64,000 bases of DNA from Rhodoferax fermentans (GCF_002017865.1 NZ_MTJN01000002.1:1-64000), one strand, 5' to 3'; shown: positions 35,830 to 45,556, counted from the stretch's first letter. Numbers and translations: made by a program. Notes: a model not told the origin generated them from the letters alone.

Positions 35830-36549
35830 TAACTAGCTGAATAGACTGCTCACCGTTTGTTGGCTTGGTCTATGCAAGCCAACAAGAGCAAAGGGGGACA
35901 GGCGGCCAATGGCAATCAGCGTGTCAATCCGCCGTGCGACTGATCACCATTTTTTTGCAGCACACTTTTCTCGTAAACCATTAGGCGTGCCGATGTCGTG
36001 GAAAGCTATTCCTCCGCCCAAGTTGGCTTTACACAAGGTGTTCGCTGGCGGCATTTCCGTTCAGGATCGACGGTGGCTATTTCAATAGCCCAAGAACAGC
36101 CAATGTGGCTTTTTGAGCTTGAAATCTTAGTTCTCTGCCCTGAGATTGTTAGTTCCTCATCAACACTCATGCGGCTTTCAAGCCCTTGGCTCTAAAGTCT
36201 GGCAAATCAGTCTGAAGCCTGAAAGGCATGTCAAATTCGGCTGTTTTGGTATCTGCTTCACACCGGATTCCGCCGACAAATGACGCTACCGCAACGAGGC
36301 CGAGGACATTCAGATTGCGCTTTTGGTGAGCCACTCCATGGCTTTAATGGCCTCTACCGGATGGCGTGATTGACCCTGTTGCACCACGCACGTTAAACCC
36401 TGTATGTTCAAAATCCGGGCTGCCTTTTCCCAAACATTGATATGTGGCTCGCGGTAATTGCTTCAGTTAGCTACTGCGTTCAGGTGTAGGCATAACAATG
36501 TCCTAAGTCAATAAATTTTTCCTAGTGCATTAAGTGAGCACTCTTTTTT
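35830..36549. other. No supported gene, likely insertion debris
   Basis: About 700 bases where both strands are broken by stops. A short minus-strand frame near 36310-36390 (VEAIKAMEWLTKSA) hints at a decayed gene, but it was not identified. It forms the junction between the small integrative element and the defence array. Confidence 0.4.
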
Positions 36550-36790
36550 TTGAAAGACAAATCAATTGGACAATGCGACAAGGTAGATAACCAATCCGTT
36601 GCGATGTTGGCGAGGCGACGACGATGACACGGCCAAATTCGATGCCTTTAGACCGATGCAATTTGGCAAAGTGAACAGGACTTCATGCAGGTCTACACCG
36701 GACAGTTGGTGGCTGGAGCTAAATGGCCTGTTCAGGCGTCCTTGATGGACTGACCCGGCAGAGTCGGAATGGGCAAAGCGACACATTCAA
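36550..36790 (-). pseudogene. Relic of a second UvrD-like helicase (motif near the C-terminus)
   Basis: On the minus strand HFAKLHRSKGIEFGRVIVV (about 36615-36680) matches the motif HFATMHRAKGLEFDRVIVV near the end of the intact RelE-UvrD protein at 43.5 kb. The DNA itself is clearly similar (for example the shared GGCGACGACGAT stretch at about 36613 and 43525). Frameshifts and a stop surround the motif, and only this C-terminal motif survives. The helicase is otherwise missing, so this is the tail end of a lost paralogue directly downstream of jetD. Confidence 0.75.
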
Positions 36791-36817
36791 CATGGCTCGT
36801 GGCAAGCACTATTACGT

Positions 36818-37666
36818 CTATGTCGTCGAGCTATCCTGGGACGTATTTGTTGTCGTCAAACTTAAGTCGCGCATCCATTCCTGAGGTAAGCCTTTTTGCC
36901 AACGCTTCATCAGTGACCATAGAGCCGCAATTTGTGGGTGATCACACAAATCCAAGGCTCCTGCGTACTGGTTGTACTGATTGAAATAGAGATCACTGCG
37001 CTTTTGAGCCACGACCGCAGCGGCCAGCAATCCTTGTGGCGGTACCAGATGCTCTTCGATATTCCTGATCGACAAACTCATGTGAAGACCAGCAGGGTCG
37101 AAATCATGAAATCCCCACACCGGGCAATCAAACAGACTGATGCAATTTTGGGCATCATCAAGTCGATAGATGTTGTCCCCCTTGAAGATCGTTAGCGCGG
37201 TTTTGACTGATGTGAGCCGATCAATGACCCACTGATAACGCTCCAGCTGGCGCAGTGTTTCAAAGTTCTCGACCACCATCACCAGGTCAGGGGTAAGCCC
37301 TGCAACCTCCTCTACGCTGGCGACTTGGTATCCAGGACGCGTGGTTGGTGAGCCGCCTGCAAAGACCTTAAAGGCAACAGTGTTGGCATGCGGGTTGACC
37401 GTGCCTGACTTTTCGGAAATGCCGGGGCGAAGTACGGCGTCTGCACGGTCGATCAGTTGATCACTGGCGGCCAATGGCAGGCGCAGCGCCTCCAAAAGGC
37501 TTCTGACACGTTCTACATCTTCCTGTGAGTACACAAACTTGCGTCCAATGGGTGTGCCAATTTTGCGGTCCACATAAAACCGCTCAGCGCTGGCGCTGTG
37601 AGGCCTGTCTCTGCGGTCCGCCAGCAAGCGTTGCAAAAAACGAAGCTCAATGGGGGTCAGGTTCAT
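36818..37666 (-). CDS. jetD: Wadjet JetD-like Toprim nuclease (MksG)
   Basis: A 282-aa protein with the Toprim (topoisomerase VI-like) nuclease fold that cuts DNA for the JetABC condensin. An N-terminal region with a winged-helix look (FVYSQEDVERVRSLLEALR, about residues 44-62) precedes the catalytic part. The metal-binding acid is in VMVVENFETLRQLERY (about 130) and the DxD in GFHDFDPAGLHMSLSI (about 188). It is shorter than type I JetD. It starts four bases after the jetA stop, last in the operon. The end (LTTTNTSQDSSTT) lies close to the UvrD relic. Confidence 0.75.
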   Translation of the reverse strand: MNLTPIELRFLQRLLADRRDRPHSASAERFYVDRKIGTPIGRKFVYSQEDVERVRSLLEALRLPLAASDQLIDRADAVLRPGISEKSGTVNPHANTVAFKVFAGGSPTTRPGYQVASVEEVAGLTPDLVMVVENFETLRQLERYQWVIDRLTSVKTALTIFKGDNIYRLDDAQNCISLFDCPVWGFHDFDPAGLHMSLSIRNIEEHLVPPQGLLAAAVVAQKRSDLYFNQYNQYAGALDLCDHPQIAALWSLMKRWQKGLPQEWMRDLSLTTTNTSQDSSTT

Positions 37667-37670
37667 GTCG

Positions 37671-38912
37671 CTACACGACTTCTGCAGAAAATACCATCAC
37701 GTCATCAAACACAGCGTTGAAGGTGTCCGTCGCTTTGGTGACTTGAAGCTCAGTTCTTATGCCCTTTACAGCGAGCTGATGTGTTGCGTACAGCAACCAT
37801 GCTTCTTCGCTCAGACCGGCCGCTTTCCTGCGCTCCAGTTGCCATTGCGAAATCTCCAATGGTCTGCGCTGGGGCGAACTCAGAAAGCCGACGAGCTCCT
37901 CTAACAGGAGATCCTCTTCACGCATGGGGGGATCAATTAGCTCGACGGATGTGCTCTTGACGACTTGCTTGAGCTTAGCTGTCTTTGTCCCTGCCACGAC
38001 CGATGGCGCCGGCAAACGTGCAGCAGCTGCCTGCAGGAGTTTCTCCTGATCAATACCGTGAGCTTGAATATCGAACCGAGGCCGTACTCGAATCGGTGTC
38101 GGCTGCAACAGCGTCGGCTGCGGGGCACTTCCCAATTCAACCTCGAATCCGTCAAGGGTCGGATTGCGAACCATCCACAACCCGGTCCCGTAAAGTACCT
38201 TGAGTTCGCGGTCAACGCGACGTTGAACGAACAAGCGCTTGCTGATGATGGCCTGAATGTCGTTGAGTTGTACGCGCCAATCTCCCATTCGTGCTTTGAC
38301 ACGGACGTTGACCATGTGACGTATTTCGTGCAGACCGTAGGCCAAGGCCTCGTTGTCCACCATTTCGAAGAAGTCTTGCAGCTGGTTTAGCTCGCTGATC
38401 AACGTCTTGACGCTATCTGCGTAAAAGTGGTTCTGCCTGAGTTTTCGCTTCAACGATTCCACATTGCCGTAATCGGTTGCCGTTTGATGATTGAGCAAGC
38501 GCAGGTTCTGGCCCATGAAGAACACGATTTCATTGAGCGTGTAGTTCAGTGATTCTTCAATTTGAGCCTTGTCCCGTTCGTCGCCGCTTTGGCGCATGTC
38601 CACCAGTTCCCGCCATTTCGCGCGACCACCGTGAATCTGCTCGGTGATGCGGGTGAGCGTTTGCATAGCGCTGTATTGCGCCAGTCGCTCCGAGAGAAAA
38701 CTACGAATCCGGGGATTGAGTTGGTAAACCCCGGTTTCAACTGGCATCAAAGCATTGATACCCAACAGTGCGGCGATGCCTTTTTGCATGCCCTCATCTG
38801 AGTCGGAAACGCTTCCAGTGAGACTCTGGGATATCACCTCGCTGTAGCGATGCAATGTCCCAAGGATCTTTTGTACCTGATCGCGAGACTCGCTTCGAAC
38901 GGGCTTAGCCAA
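37671..38912 (-). CDS. jetA: Wadjet JetA-like kleisin (MksF)
   Basis: A 413-aa mostly helical protein taken as the kleisin-type subunit that closes the SMC ring. The N-terminal half (about residues 1-230) is a set of helices including RLAQYSAMQTLTRITEQIHG; a linker with prolines (about 268-310) and a small C-terminal domain (DPPMREEDLLLEELVGFLSS) follow, the layout of MksF. It overlaps the jetB stop by eight bases, so the two are coupled. The assignment depends mainly on its SMC, MksE-like and Toprim neighbours. Confidence 0.65.
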   Translation of the reverse strand: MAKPVRSESRDQVQKILGTLHRYSEVISQSLTGSVSDSDEGMQKGIAALLGINALMPVETGVYQLNPRIRSFLSERLAQYSAMQTLTRITEQIHGGRAKWRELVDMRQSGDERDKAQIEESLNYTLNEIVFFMGQNLRLLNHQTATDYGNVESLKRKLRQNHFYADSVKTLISELNQLQDFFEMVDNEALAYGLHEIRHMVNVRVKARMGDWRVQLNDIQAIISKRLFVQRRVDRELKVLYGTGLWMVRNPTLDGFEVELGSAPQPTLLQPTPIRVRPRFDIQAHGIDQEKLLQAAAARLPAPSVVAGTKTAKLKQVVKSTSVELIDPPMREEDLLLEELVGFLSSPQRRPLEISQWQLERRKAAGLSEEAWLLYATHQLAVKGIRTELQVTKATDTFNAVFDDVMVFSAEVV

Positions 38913-39552
38913 GGCTGCTCACCTGATCAAAGAGATCGTCGGTTTCGGCCACTTCAGTCTCTGAAGTCTCACCTGTGCCGATCTCAGTGTTTTCGGCCAG
39001 GAAGGTCAACACCTGAGTTAACTGTGTGATCTTTCCGGTTGATCGGTACATCTCTGTGGCTTCATTGACCAGCACCAGATATCCATCTTTGCGCAAATGT
39101 TCCAACAGGCGTTTGACCAGTTCCGCATTGGTGTATCTGGCCTCGGTATCGCGGATCGTGCCAATCAGCGCTCGCAGTTGGTCTGACAACGACGCACTTT
39201 CGTTGATCGACTGAACCAACTCGGCATGCTGCAAGTATTCGCCTGGTTGCAGCGTGAAATCATCCTTGGCAGAGCGGATCATTTGCAGCATTCGAACGAA
39301 TGGTCCGTAGTTGTCGCGGAAGCGCAGGAACTCGTCCCGAATCTTGGCCGTATCAGATGGCTGCATTTCCATTGGCGCCATGAAAAATGCGCCGTCGTCA
39401 CAGACACGTGCCAGTCTCATGTCCAGAGCAGACAGCCACTCGTTGACCCACGCCGCATGATCGTCGTCAGTCAGGTAAGCGAACTCCACCGGAAACGCAA
39501 ACTCGCAGATGTATTGGCCATCAAGAAGGCTTCGCAATGTCTGTGATCTCAT
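38905..39552 (-). CDS. jetB: Wadjet JetB-like (MksE) accessory subunit
   Basis: A 215-aa helical protein like MksE, the tandem winged-helix partner of MksF. It starts MRSQTLRSLLDGQYICEFAF and contains RYTNAELVKRLLEHLRKDGY, a wing-type DNA-contact region. The ATG overlaps the end of the SMC gene (ATGA at 39549-39552) and its end overlaps jetA by eight bases, showing tight translational coupling. Confidence 0.65.
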   Translation of the reverse strand: MRSQTLRSLLDGQYICEFAFPVEFAYLTDDDHAAWVNEWLSALDMRLARVCDDGAFFMAPMEMQPSDTAKIRDEFLRFRDNYGPFVRMLQMIRSAKDDFTLQPGEYLQHAELVQSINESASLSDQLRALIGTIRDTEARYTNAELVKRLLEHLRKDGYLVLVNEATEMYRSTGKITQLTQVLTFLAENTEIGTGETSETEVAETDDLFDQVSSLG

Positions 39553-42500
39553 GATGCAACTCCGACGAATGAAGGCAGCGCTTGAGCACGTGCGCGCGGC
39601 CGGTACTCAGCAATGACGCCTTGCGGCTGAAACACATACCGCTTGGCGAAGTGCTCGTAAGCAGCCGGGGTCAACGACGGTGATGCGGTCACGACATCAA
39701 TTAGGTTATGTTGCAGCATTTGCATCAAGCGCTGGAAGTTGCCGGGATCAAAGCGACCGATTTCGTCAGTTGCCCAGGGAATGTGGATCGGTTCACTCCC
39801 GCGGATGACATTGATCAAACCCGACAGCAGCATGATCAATGCAATGGCCGTCAGACCGTTGGAACTGATTTGCTCCAGCTGCGACTCGCTATGGAATGTC
39901 TTGAAGTTACCATCGTCCGTGACACTCCCGGACAAGGTGATGTGCTGCCCGAGGTTGATCTCCATGGTCCCGGAGGCCAGCGCTGTCATGAACGTGCGCA
40001 ATGCCTCCGCAATGTGGACTGGAGGCACATGCATGCTGTAGGACGAATGGTGCTGTGCTCGGTGCTCCAGCACCACGTCATCAAGGAGTTTGAGCTTGCC
40101 AATGAAGTCAATTTTGTCAAAGTCAGTGACTACATTGGCGGTGAAGTCTGAAAAGCGTTCGAAACTACGGCTCACTCGCTTGAGCCCTTCTTGTAACGAC
40201 TGGTTGAACCGCCGTACCTCAGATTCGAAACTCAGGAGTGTCTTGCGGTACTCGCTGATGTTCTCCAGGATGGTGCTCAGTGAAGTGTTCACATTGACGA
40301 CAACTTCACGTGGAATTCTGTCGTAAAGCCGGACCATCCGAGTGGCCCGTGCCACATCAGATCTATCCTGGTCGACCTCGTTGAGCACACCAACAACGAA
40401 CTCCCTGGTCGAGCTTTCCTTTTCGCACAACTCGCGCTCCAACCGCTGGACCTTGAGGCGGATATCCCTTTGGATGTCATTGAAGGCTTCAAATGCCAAC
40501 TGGCACTCCGCTAACAACTCTGAAGCGAAAGCATCCGATGTCAGGGTGGACGCACCGGACATGGCAAAGTCGGCCAGAAGACGATCCGCCTCGTTGAGAA
40601 TGTTGAGCTCGAAATTCGCTTTGCTTATGGCACCGTTGTGAGTTTTCTCCTGCTTTGCGAGATCCAGCAGGCGTTTAGCATGGGCTTTCTGAAGGTCGCT
40701 CTGGTTGGTCTGTGCTGTTGTCAACGCCTTTTTCGCTCGCTCAAGAGCTGTGTCGGCATCGACTAACCTGGATGGGCCGTGGGTGTTGATCCAGCGATCC
40801 CAACTGAGAACCAAATCGGCATGATCGTTGATCTCTTTGATCTCGCCAGTGAGCATATTCAGCTGAGTATTCAGCCTGTTGAGTTTGTCGGTATCAACGC
40901 CCTTCTCCTGCAACTCCCTGTCGCGTGCCAACTCCATTTCCTTTATCAACGTTGACTGCTGGCGCTGGAAGGTTGTGACGTTTGCGTCAATCTCATTGAG
41001 TTTGGTGTCACGTCGGGTCTGCGCTGTCTTTCTTGCGGCATTGAACGTTTCCTTCTCGGCTGCAACCTCTTTTGCCATCTCCGTTTTGCGCGTGTTCAGG
41101 CTTTTCCGCTCGGCTGCGAGTTTTTGTTTTGCGGCATCATGTTCCTGGCCGGCCAGCGTTTCGGCCGCTGCCATTGCCTTGACCATGTCAGCCTTGCAGG
41201 CGCTTTCGTGCTTCTTGAATCGCTCAGTCTTGCCGTTGAGGACATTCAACCGGGCATCGTGTTGATTGAAAGCTTCTATCGCTTCAAGACGAGCCTCCTC
41301 TGCGTCATTGAAGGCAGCGTCCAGTTCAACCAGCCTCGTTCTTGCTGTGGACTCTTGTTGCTCACACATCGCCAGCATGTTGTCCAACATCTCTCGATGA
41401 GTCCACTCGGGAGCTTCTATGGCATCCAGATTGATAGCCCACCCGTACAAGCTGCTGCCTTCGTCTACCAGGTGGCCATAGAGATCAGTCCTTACCAACA
41501 AAGCGGGATCAATGACCCTTGCAAGGTGCGCGCGCCATTGATCGTCGGGGCTGGCAAGCAGCGCTGCGTGGAGGCTGCCTGCAGCGGGTTGCACCCGTGC
41601 CTGAGCTTGGTTCAGCGCTTGCTCTGCTTCACGTAAACGCTGCTTTTGTTGCTCAACCTGGCGCTCCAGGTCGTCGCGCTTGTTTTGGGCAGCGTTCCGG
41701 TTGTTTGTGTACTGACTGAGGGCGCCTTGCGCGACAATGATCTCTTGCTGGTGGTCAGACAGAACGACTGCCGCGTGACGCCATCGTTCTTCAATCTCTG
41801 GCGCGACGCGTGGGCGAGCGAGACACATCTCGGCCTCGGACACTGCCGCAATTTGGCGTTCCAATTTGGCTTGAAGATCAGCAAGTTCCGCCTCATTCTT
41901 ATCGTTGAGAGTATTGAGGGCCGTTGTTTCTTGCTCACTGAGCAATGCAATTTCCTTGTCGTACAGATTATTTGGGGTGTTCTTGCCTTCGAGCATTTTG
42001 ACTGTCGTCAAAGCGGCTGTTGACTTTGCATTGCTGATACTTCGTTCATAGGTTTGCAAGATGCCCGATGCAGCCTTTTGCAGCTCGCCTATCAACTCAC
42101 TTTGCGTGTCCCGGCTGGCCTTCATCCCTGGCAGTTGCTGCTGCTTTTTTGCCCAAGCAGGGGCATCGTTGTCTTCCAAGTAGTCTTTTTGGTTCTTGAG
42201 ATCCTGATACAAGTTGGAAGCCTCACGAACTGACTGCGTTGCTGCAGCAATCAGTCCATTGTGTTTGTCTAGTTCGGCATCGGCTTGCTCAGTCTCCCTA
42301 TTTTTCAACTCAGTCAGTGCTTTGAGTGCCGCATTCGCCTGATCAACGATTTGCTGATTGATGCGGCGAAGCCGCTGGACATCAGAGCGTTTCTGTCCAA
42401 GCAGGATTTCCTGTTGCTGGTTTCTGCCCAGAGCATCTCGCAGCCCTTCGACGAGCGGCTTGAGTTTGAGGGCACGCTCAGCACCGTCACGATCGCGCAA

Positions 42501-43247
42501 CCATCTCTCAATCTGTTCCTTGCTTTGCCTCAGTTGTGGCGATTTGCCAGCACCGTTGGCGTTGAGTCCACCAATGCGCTCCGTGACGATGTTGGCGGCC
42601 ACTTCGGTGAAGTCTGCGAAGTTGATGTGTTCCTTGACCACAGCGGCGACAAGCCTGTCCAAGTGTGGCAACCGTTTTGAACTGAAGCTGAACTTTCGAG
42701 CCTCCACGCGTCGGGCGTCGGCGTCTTTGCCCACGCCGATGTTGTTCAGAATCACTTGTCTATAGTGTGCGGCGGTGTGCTTTGCACTCGGTGAACAACC
42801 GAGTTTGGTTGCCACTTCAGCGCTGGTGACGTCATCTAGAAAGACCTCACCATCGCCATCACTGTCTTTGGCGACGAAGAACTCTTTTCGGAAAGCAGAG
42901 GCAAAAAAACGGTATTCAGGGGCATCCGTTTGCGTATGTCGGCGCAGCACGACTAGACAGACATCATCTAGACCATCACCACGTTGGTATTCATAGACAA
43001 CGGCAGACTCCGGGTACGGCAGAACGAAGCGCAACATGGGCTCCCGGTTCTCTCCCACTGGCGCGATTTGGCTGGGCGAATGCCCGAAGAAAAGCGGAAG
43101 TAGCTGCAGCGTCGTTGTTTTGCCTGCACCATTGGGCCCCGTGATGGCGGCTCCACCGCGAATATCGAGTTCAGTGATTCGCCCCGAACAGACTTTCCCT
43201 GAAGTCTTGGCGTTGATCAGAAACATTTTTCTGAGTCTTGAAGTCAT
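39549..43247 (-). CDS. jetC: Wadjet JetC-like SMC ATPase (MksB)
   Basis: A 1232-aa SMC-like ATPase that would extrude DNA loops and feed circular DNA to JetD. The N-terminal head has Walker A AITGPNGAGKTTTLQLLP (about residues 34-51). Long coiled coils with many Gln/Glu/Ala follow. The C-terminal head has the signature SSNGLTAIALIMLLSG (about 1130) and a Walker B/D-loop in WATDEIGRFD (about 1163). The start at 43247 (MTSRLRKMFLIN) is chosen over the ORF opening at 43292. It is first of the JetC-B-A-D operon, 171 bases after the UvrD gene. Confidence 0.85.
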   Translation of the reverse strand: MTSRLRKMFLINAKTSGKVCSGRITELDIRGGAAITGPNGAGKTTTLQLLPLFFGHSPSQIAPVGENREPMLRFVLPYPESAVVYEYQRGDGLDDVCLVVLRRHTQTDAPEYRFFASAFRKEFFVAKDSDGDGEVFLDDVTSAEVATKLGCSPSAKHTAAHYRQVILNNIGVGKDADARRVEARKFSFSSKRLPHLDRLVAAVVKEHINFADFTEVAANIVTERIGGLNANGAGKSPQLRQSKEQIERWLRDRDGAERALKLKPLVEGLRDALGRNQQQEILLGQKRSDVQRLRRINQQIVDQANAALKALTELKNRETEQADAELDKHNGLIAAATQSVREASNLYQDLKNQKDYLEDNDAPAWAKKQQQLPGMKASRDTQSELIGELQKAASGILQTYERSISNAKSTAALTTVKMLEGKNTPNNLYDKEIALLSEQETTALNTLNDKNEAELADLQAKLERQIAAVSEAEMCLARPRVAPEIEERWRHAAVVLSDHQQEIIVAQGALSQYTNNRNAAQNKRDDLERQVEQQKQRLREAEQALNQAQARVQPAAGSLHAALLASPDDQWRAHLARVIDPALLVRTDLYGHLVDEGSSLYGWAINLDAIEAPEWTHREMLDNMLAMCEQQESTARTRLVELDAAFNDAEEARLEAIEAFNQHDARLNVLNGKTERFKKHESACKADMVKAMAAAETLAGQEHDAAKQKLAAERKSLNTRKTEMAKEVAAEKETFNAARKTAQTRRDTKLNEIDANVTTFQRQQSTLIKEMELARDRELQEKGVDTDKLNRLNTQLNMLTGEIKEINDHADLVLSWDRWINTHGPSRLVDADTALERAKKALTTAQTNQSDLQKAHAKRLLDLAKQEKTHNGAISKANFELNILNEADRLLADFAMSGASTLTSDAFASELLAECQLAFEAFNDIQRDIRLKVQRLERELCEKESSTREFVVGVLNEVDQDRSDVARATRMVRLYDRIPREVVVNVNTSLSTILENISEYRKTLLSFESEVRRFNQSLQEGLKRVSRSFERFSDFTANVVTDFDKIDFIGKLKLLDDVVLEHRAQHHSSYSMHVPPVHIAEALRTFMTALASGTMEINLGQHITLSGSVTDDGNFKTFHSESQLEQISSNGLTAIALIMLLSGLINVIRGSEPIHIPWATDEIGRFDPGNFQRLMQMLQHNLIDVVTASPSLTPAAYEHFAKRYVFQPQGVIAEYRPRARAQALPSFVGVAS

Positions 43248-43362
43248 ATTGCAATCTTTATTCTCTGTTGCACAACTTTGATCACCTGCCAACCAGTCAA
43301 CTTGTTGCTATCCTATCTATAGGCTTTGGTTAACCCCCTGCTAGCCAATCTGGTTTGCAAAC

Positions 43363-43414
43363 GTCTGACACCTTGAGTCGGTCCGCCAAACGACTTCACA
43401 GACATGTCTGACAC
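43363..43414. promoter_or_regulatory. Palindrome and direct repeats between uvrD fusion and jetC
   Basis: A perfect 12-bp palindrome CAGACATGTCTG (43399-43410) and two copies of GTCTGACAC (43363-43371 and 43406-43414, 43 bp apart). They lie in the only gap over 150 bases within the lower half of the array, so they are candidates for a separate promoter/operator of the Wadjet genes, or for a terminator-like element after the helicase. The family of the binding factor is unknown. Confidence 0.4.
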
Positions 43415-43417
43415 TTT

Positions 43418-45556
43418 TCAGCCAGTTTTGATCAAAGTAGCTTCACGCTTCGCCCGAGTCACCGCAACGTATAACAACTTGCGCTGACCAAGTGTGTCTG
43501 CCGGGTCGTCAAAATATGCAGCGGGGGCGACGACGATAACCCGGTCAAATTCCAAGCCTTTGGCGCGATGCATGGTGGCAAAGTGCACAACAGTCGCAGC
43601 ACTAGAAATGTTCTGATTGGCGTCAATGACCGATGTAGCCAGGCCAGCCAACTCAAATTGGCGAGCAAATACATTTCGGACCGCCTGACTGCTGGCTATG
43701 ACGCACGTGTTGCCAAGCTGGTGGTCAGCATCATCGATTTGCCAATGCTTCACGCTGGCAAGCGCTGAGGCAACAGCGGCCTCCACACTGTTTGTCTCAA
43801 TGACTGTAGGCGCCGGACCATGTGACAGCGACTTGTACCGGCGAGTTTCATCGTGCCCGTCGTCCAGATCGTCCACCTCACAGCCCTCAAGCAGAGCCAC
43901 CGCAGCCCGGCGAATCTCATCGGTGGTTCTGTAGTTGAGGTAAAGCTTACGCGCCCTGCCCCGGATGTCGATCCCGCATTTGCTCATAGCAGCGCGGTGG
44001 CGGCTGTAAATGCGCTGATGACCATCACCAACAAAGAACAGATCATTGGCCTCACGCGGCATCATGGCACGCAACAGTTTGAGGGCTTGCGGCCCAAAAT
44101 CCTGCGTTTCATCAATCACGATGGCACTGTAAGGCAGACCTGCACCACCTCTATCAGCCTCTTGGGTGAGGACTGTGGCAATGTCGCGGTAAGCGTCATC
44201 CACTTCCTTTAGCTTGCGTGAGGTCAACTGACCCCGGTACTCTTCGAACACTGGCCAAACGGCGTCGCGCTTGGCACGGCTCAGAATGACACCCCGACCG
44301 ATCCTGCGCACAGCACGATATTCATCCTTTGTGGTGACACCTTGCGCCAAGACCACTTGCTCGAACTCCTGCTCGTAGAAAGTTGGAGGTAAATCCAGTG
44401 AGGCATCCTTCACGGCCAACGCGGCCTGCCAGGCTTGCAACGCACCATCTTGGCTACGGTCATAGACAATTTTGTGTTCCAGCTTGCGTGAACGCATGAA
44501 TCCGTGTACCCATGCATCCAGGTTTCGGACCTCAATCCTGGCCATCGTTTTGGGTGAACAAAGCGTCTTCAAGTTGTCTTCAATGTCCATGGCCAGGTTT
44601 TTGGTGAACGTGGTGAACAGCACCTTCTGTTCACCTTGAGTCCTGTTTTCCGCCAGCCATTTGGCCCGGTGCATGGCTACCACCGTCTTGCCCGTGCCTG
44701 CTCCGCCCAAGACGCGCACCGGTCCACTGCGGTCACCGCCAGCCAATTTGTATTGGGTTGGGTGCAGAAAGATCCGCCACTGGGCCAATGGCGCGTTCAT
44801 GATGGCCAACATGGCTTCATCATCATCGACAACCACAAACCGGGACTGTGATTCAGGTGTGGTCAAAGCAGTCACAAAATCTTCGGTGTCAATTGTGCGA
44901 TCCACACGCGTTTCGCGTGATGTCAATACTTGCGTCACCGTATCCCCAGCCGCTATCAAGAAAAGACCTTCATACGCCTCAACGGGCAAACTGGCCTGCA
45001 GTCCATCCAATTGAGCTTCAGTTTGCACCCCTCGAACCCGGCCAAGCCAGTCTTCAGGTACACCCATGCTCATCAACTCATGGTCTGAAAGCGCTGCAAA
45101 TAACAGGGGTTGTGGGTCTGCCAACAACTCAGCAGGCACAGCCGATGTGACCGGTGTAGCGACAGCAACTGGTTTTGCAGCGACCAAGGCATCCACCACA
45201 GGTTCTGCCATCTCCTGGACAAACACGATCTGCATTGCCCCGGTGACAGGGTTGATAGCGATCTTTCGACGCTCAGCCCAGCGATAGGCTTCATCGTGGT
45301 GATCCACATGCAAAAGCACGTACACATCGCCGCTGTCCGGCTTGAAAACAATGCCACGCCAGTCCAGGTCAACACGCACCGACTTCAGGTTGGGGTCACG
45401 GGCAGCGTTGATCTTTTCGTAATTGATGCCAGGGCTTTTGGGATCAGCTTGGAACTTCACCGCCCATTTCAGCACCTTGGATTGGGCACTGGACGGCAAC
45501 TTAGCCAGTTGAAACAGAAAGTCCTGCGACAAGGCTACTTTTGGTTTCACACTCAT
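43418..45556 (-). CDS. RelE-like domain fused to UvrD-type helicase
   Basis: A 712-aa protein. Residues about 1-100 look like a RelE/ParE fold (FLFQLAKLPSSAQSKVLKWA, then YEKINAARDPNLKSVRVDL and VLLHVDHHDEAYRWAERR), a toxin-related module. After a spacer comes a superfamily 1 helicase: Walker A VLGGAGTGKTVVAMH (about 285), Walker B IVIDETQDFGPQALK (about 482), and the C-terminal motifs NISSAATVVHFATMHRAKG (about 655) and KLLYVAVTRAKREAT (about 698). It overlaps the upstream helicase stop by ATGA. The RelE part suggests RNA or ribosome targeting, or a dimer interface; which of these is not known. Confidence 0.75.
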   Translation of the reverse strand: MSVKPKVALSQDFLFQLAKLPSSAQSKVLKWAVKFQADPKSPGINYEKINAARDPNLKSVRVDLDWRGIVFKPDSGDVYVLLHVDHHDEAYRWAERRKIAINPVTGAMQIVFVQEMAEPVVDALVAAKPVAVATPVTSAVPAELLADPQPLLFAALSDHELMSMGVPEDWLGRVRGVQTEAQLDGLQASLPVEAYEGLFLIAAGDTVTQVLTSRETRVDRTIDTEDFVTALTTPESQSRFVVVDDDEAMLAIMNAPLAQWRIFLHPTQYKLAGGDRSGPVRVLGGAGTGKTVVAMHRAKWLAENRTQGEQKVLFTTFTKNLAMDIEDNLKTLCSPKTMARIEVRNLDAWVHGFMRSRKLEHKIVYDRSQDGALQAWQAALAVKDASLDLPPTFYEQEFEQVVLAQGVTTKDEYRAVRRIGRGVILSRAKRDAVWPVFEEYRGQLTSRKLKEVDDAYRDIATVLTQEADRGGAGLPYSAIVIDETQDFGPQALKLLRAMMPREANDLFFVGDGHQRIYSRHRAAMSKCGIDIRGRARKLYLNYRTTDEIRRAAVALLEGCEVDDLDDGHDETRRYKSLSHGPAPTVIETNSVEAAVASALASVKHWQIDDADHQLGNTCVIASSQAVRNVFARQFELAGLATSVIDANQNISSAATVVHFATMHRAKGLEFDRVIVVAPAAYFDDPADTLGQRKLLYVAVTRAKREATLIKTG

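Noticed and set aside
35830..36549. Short ORFs as genes
   Set aside because: All are under 80 codons, lack ribosome sites and family matches, and both strands are broken by stops.
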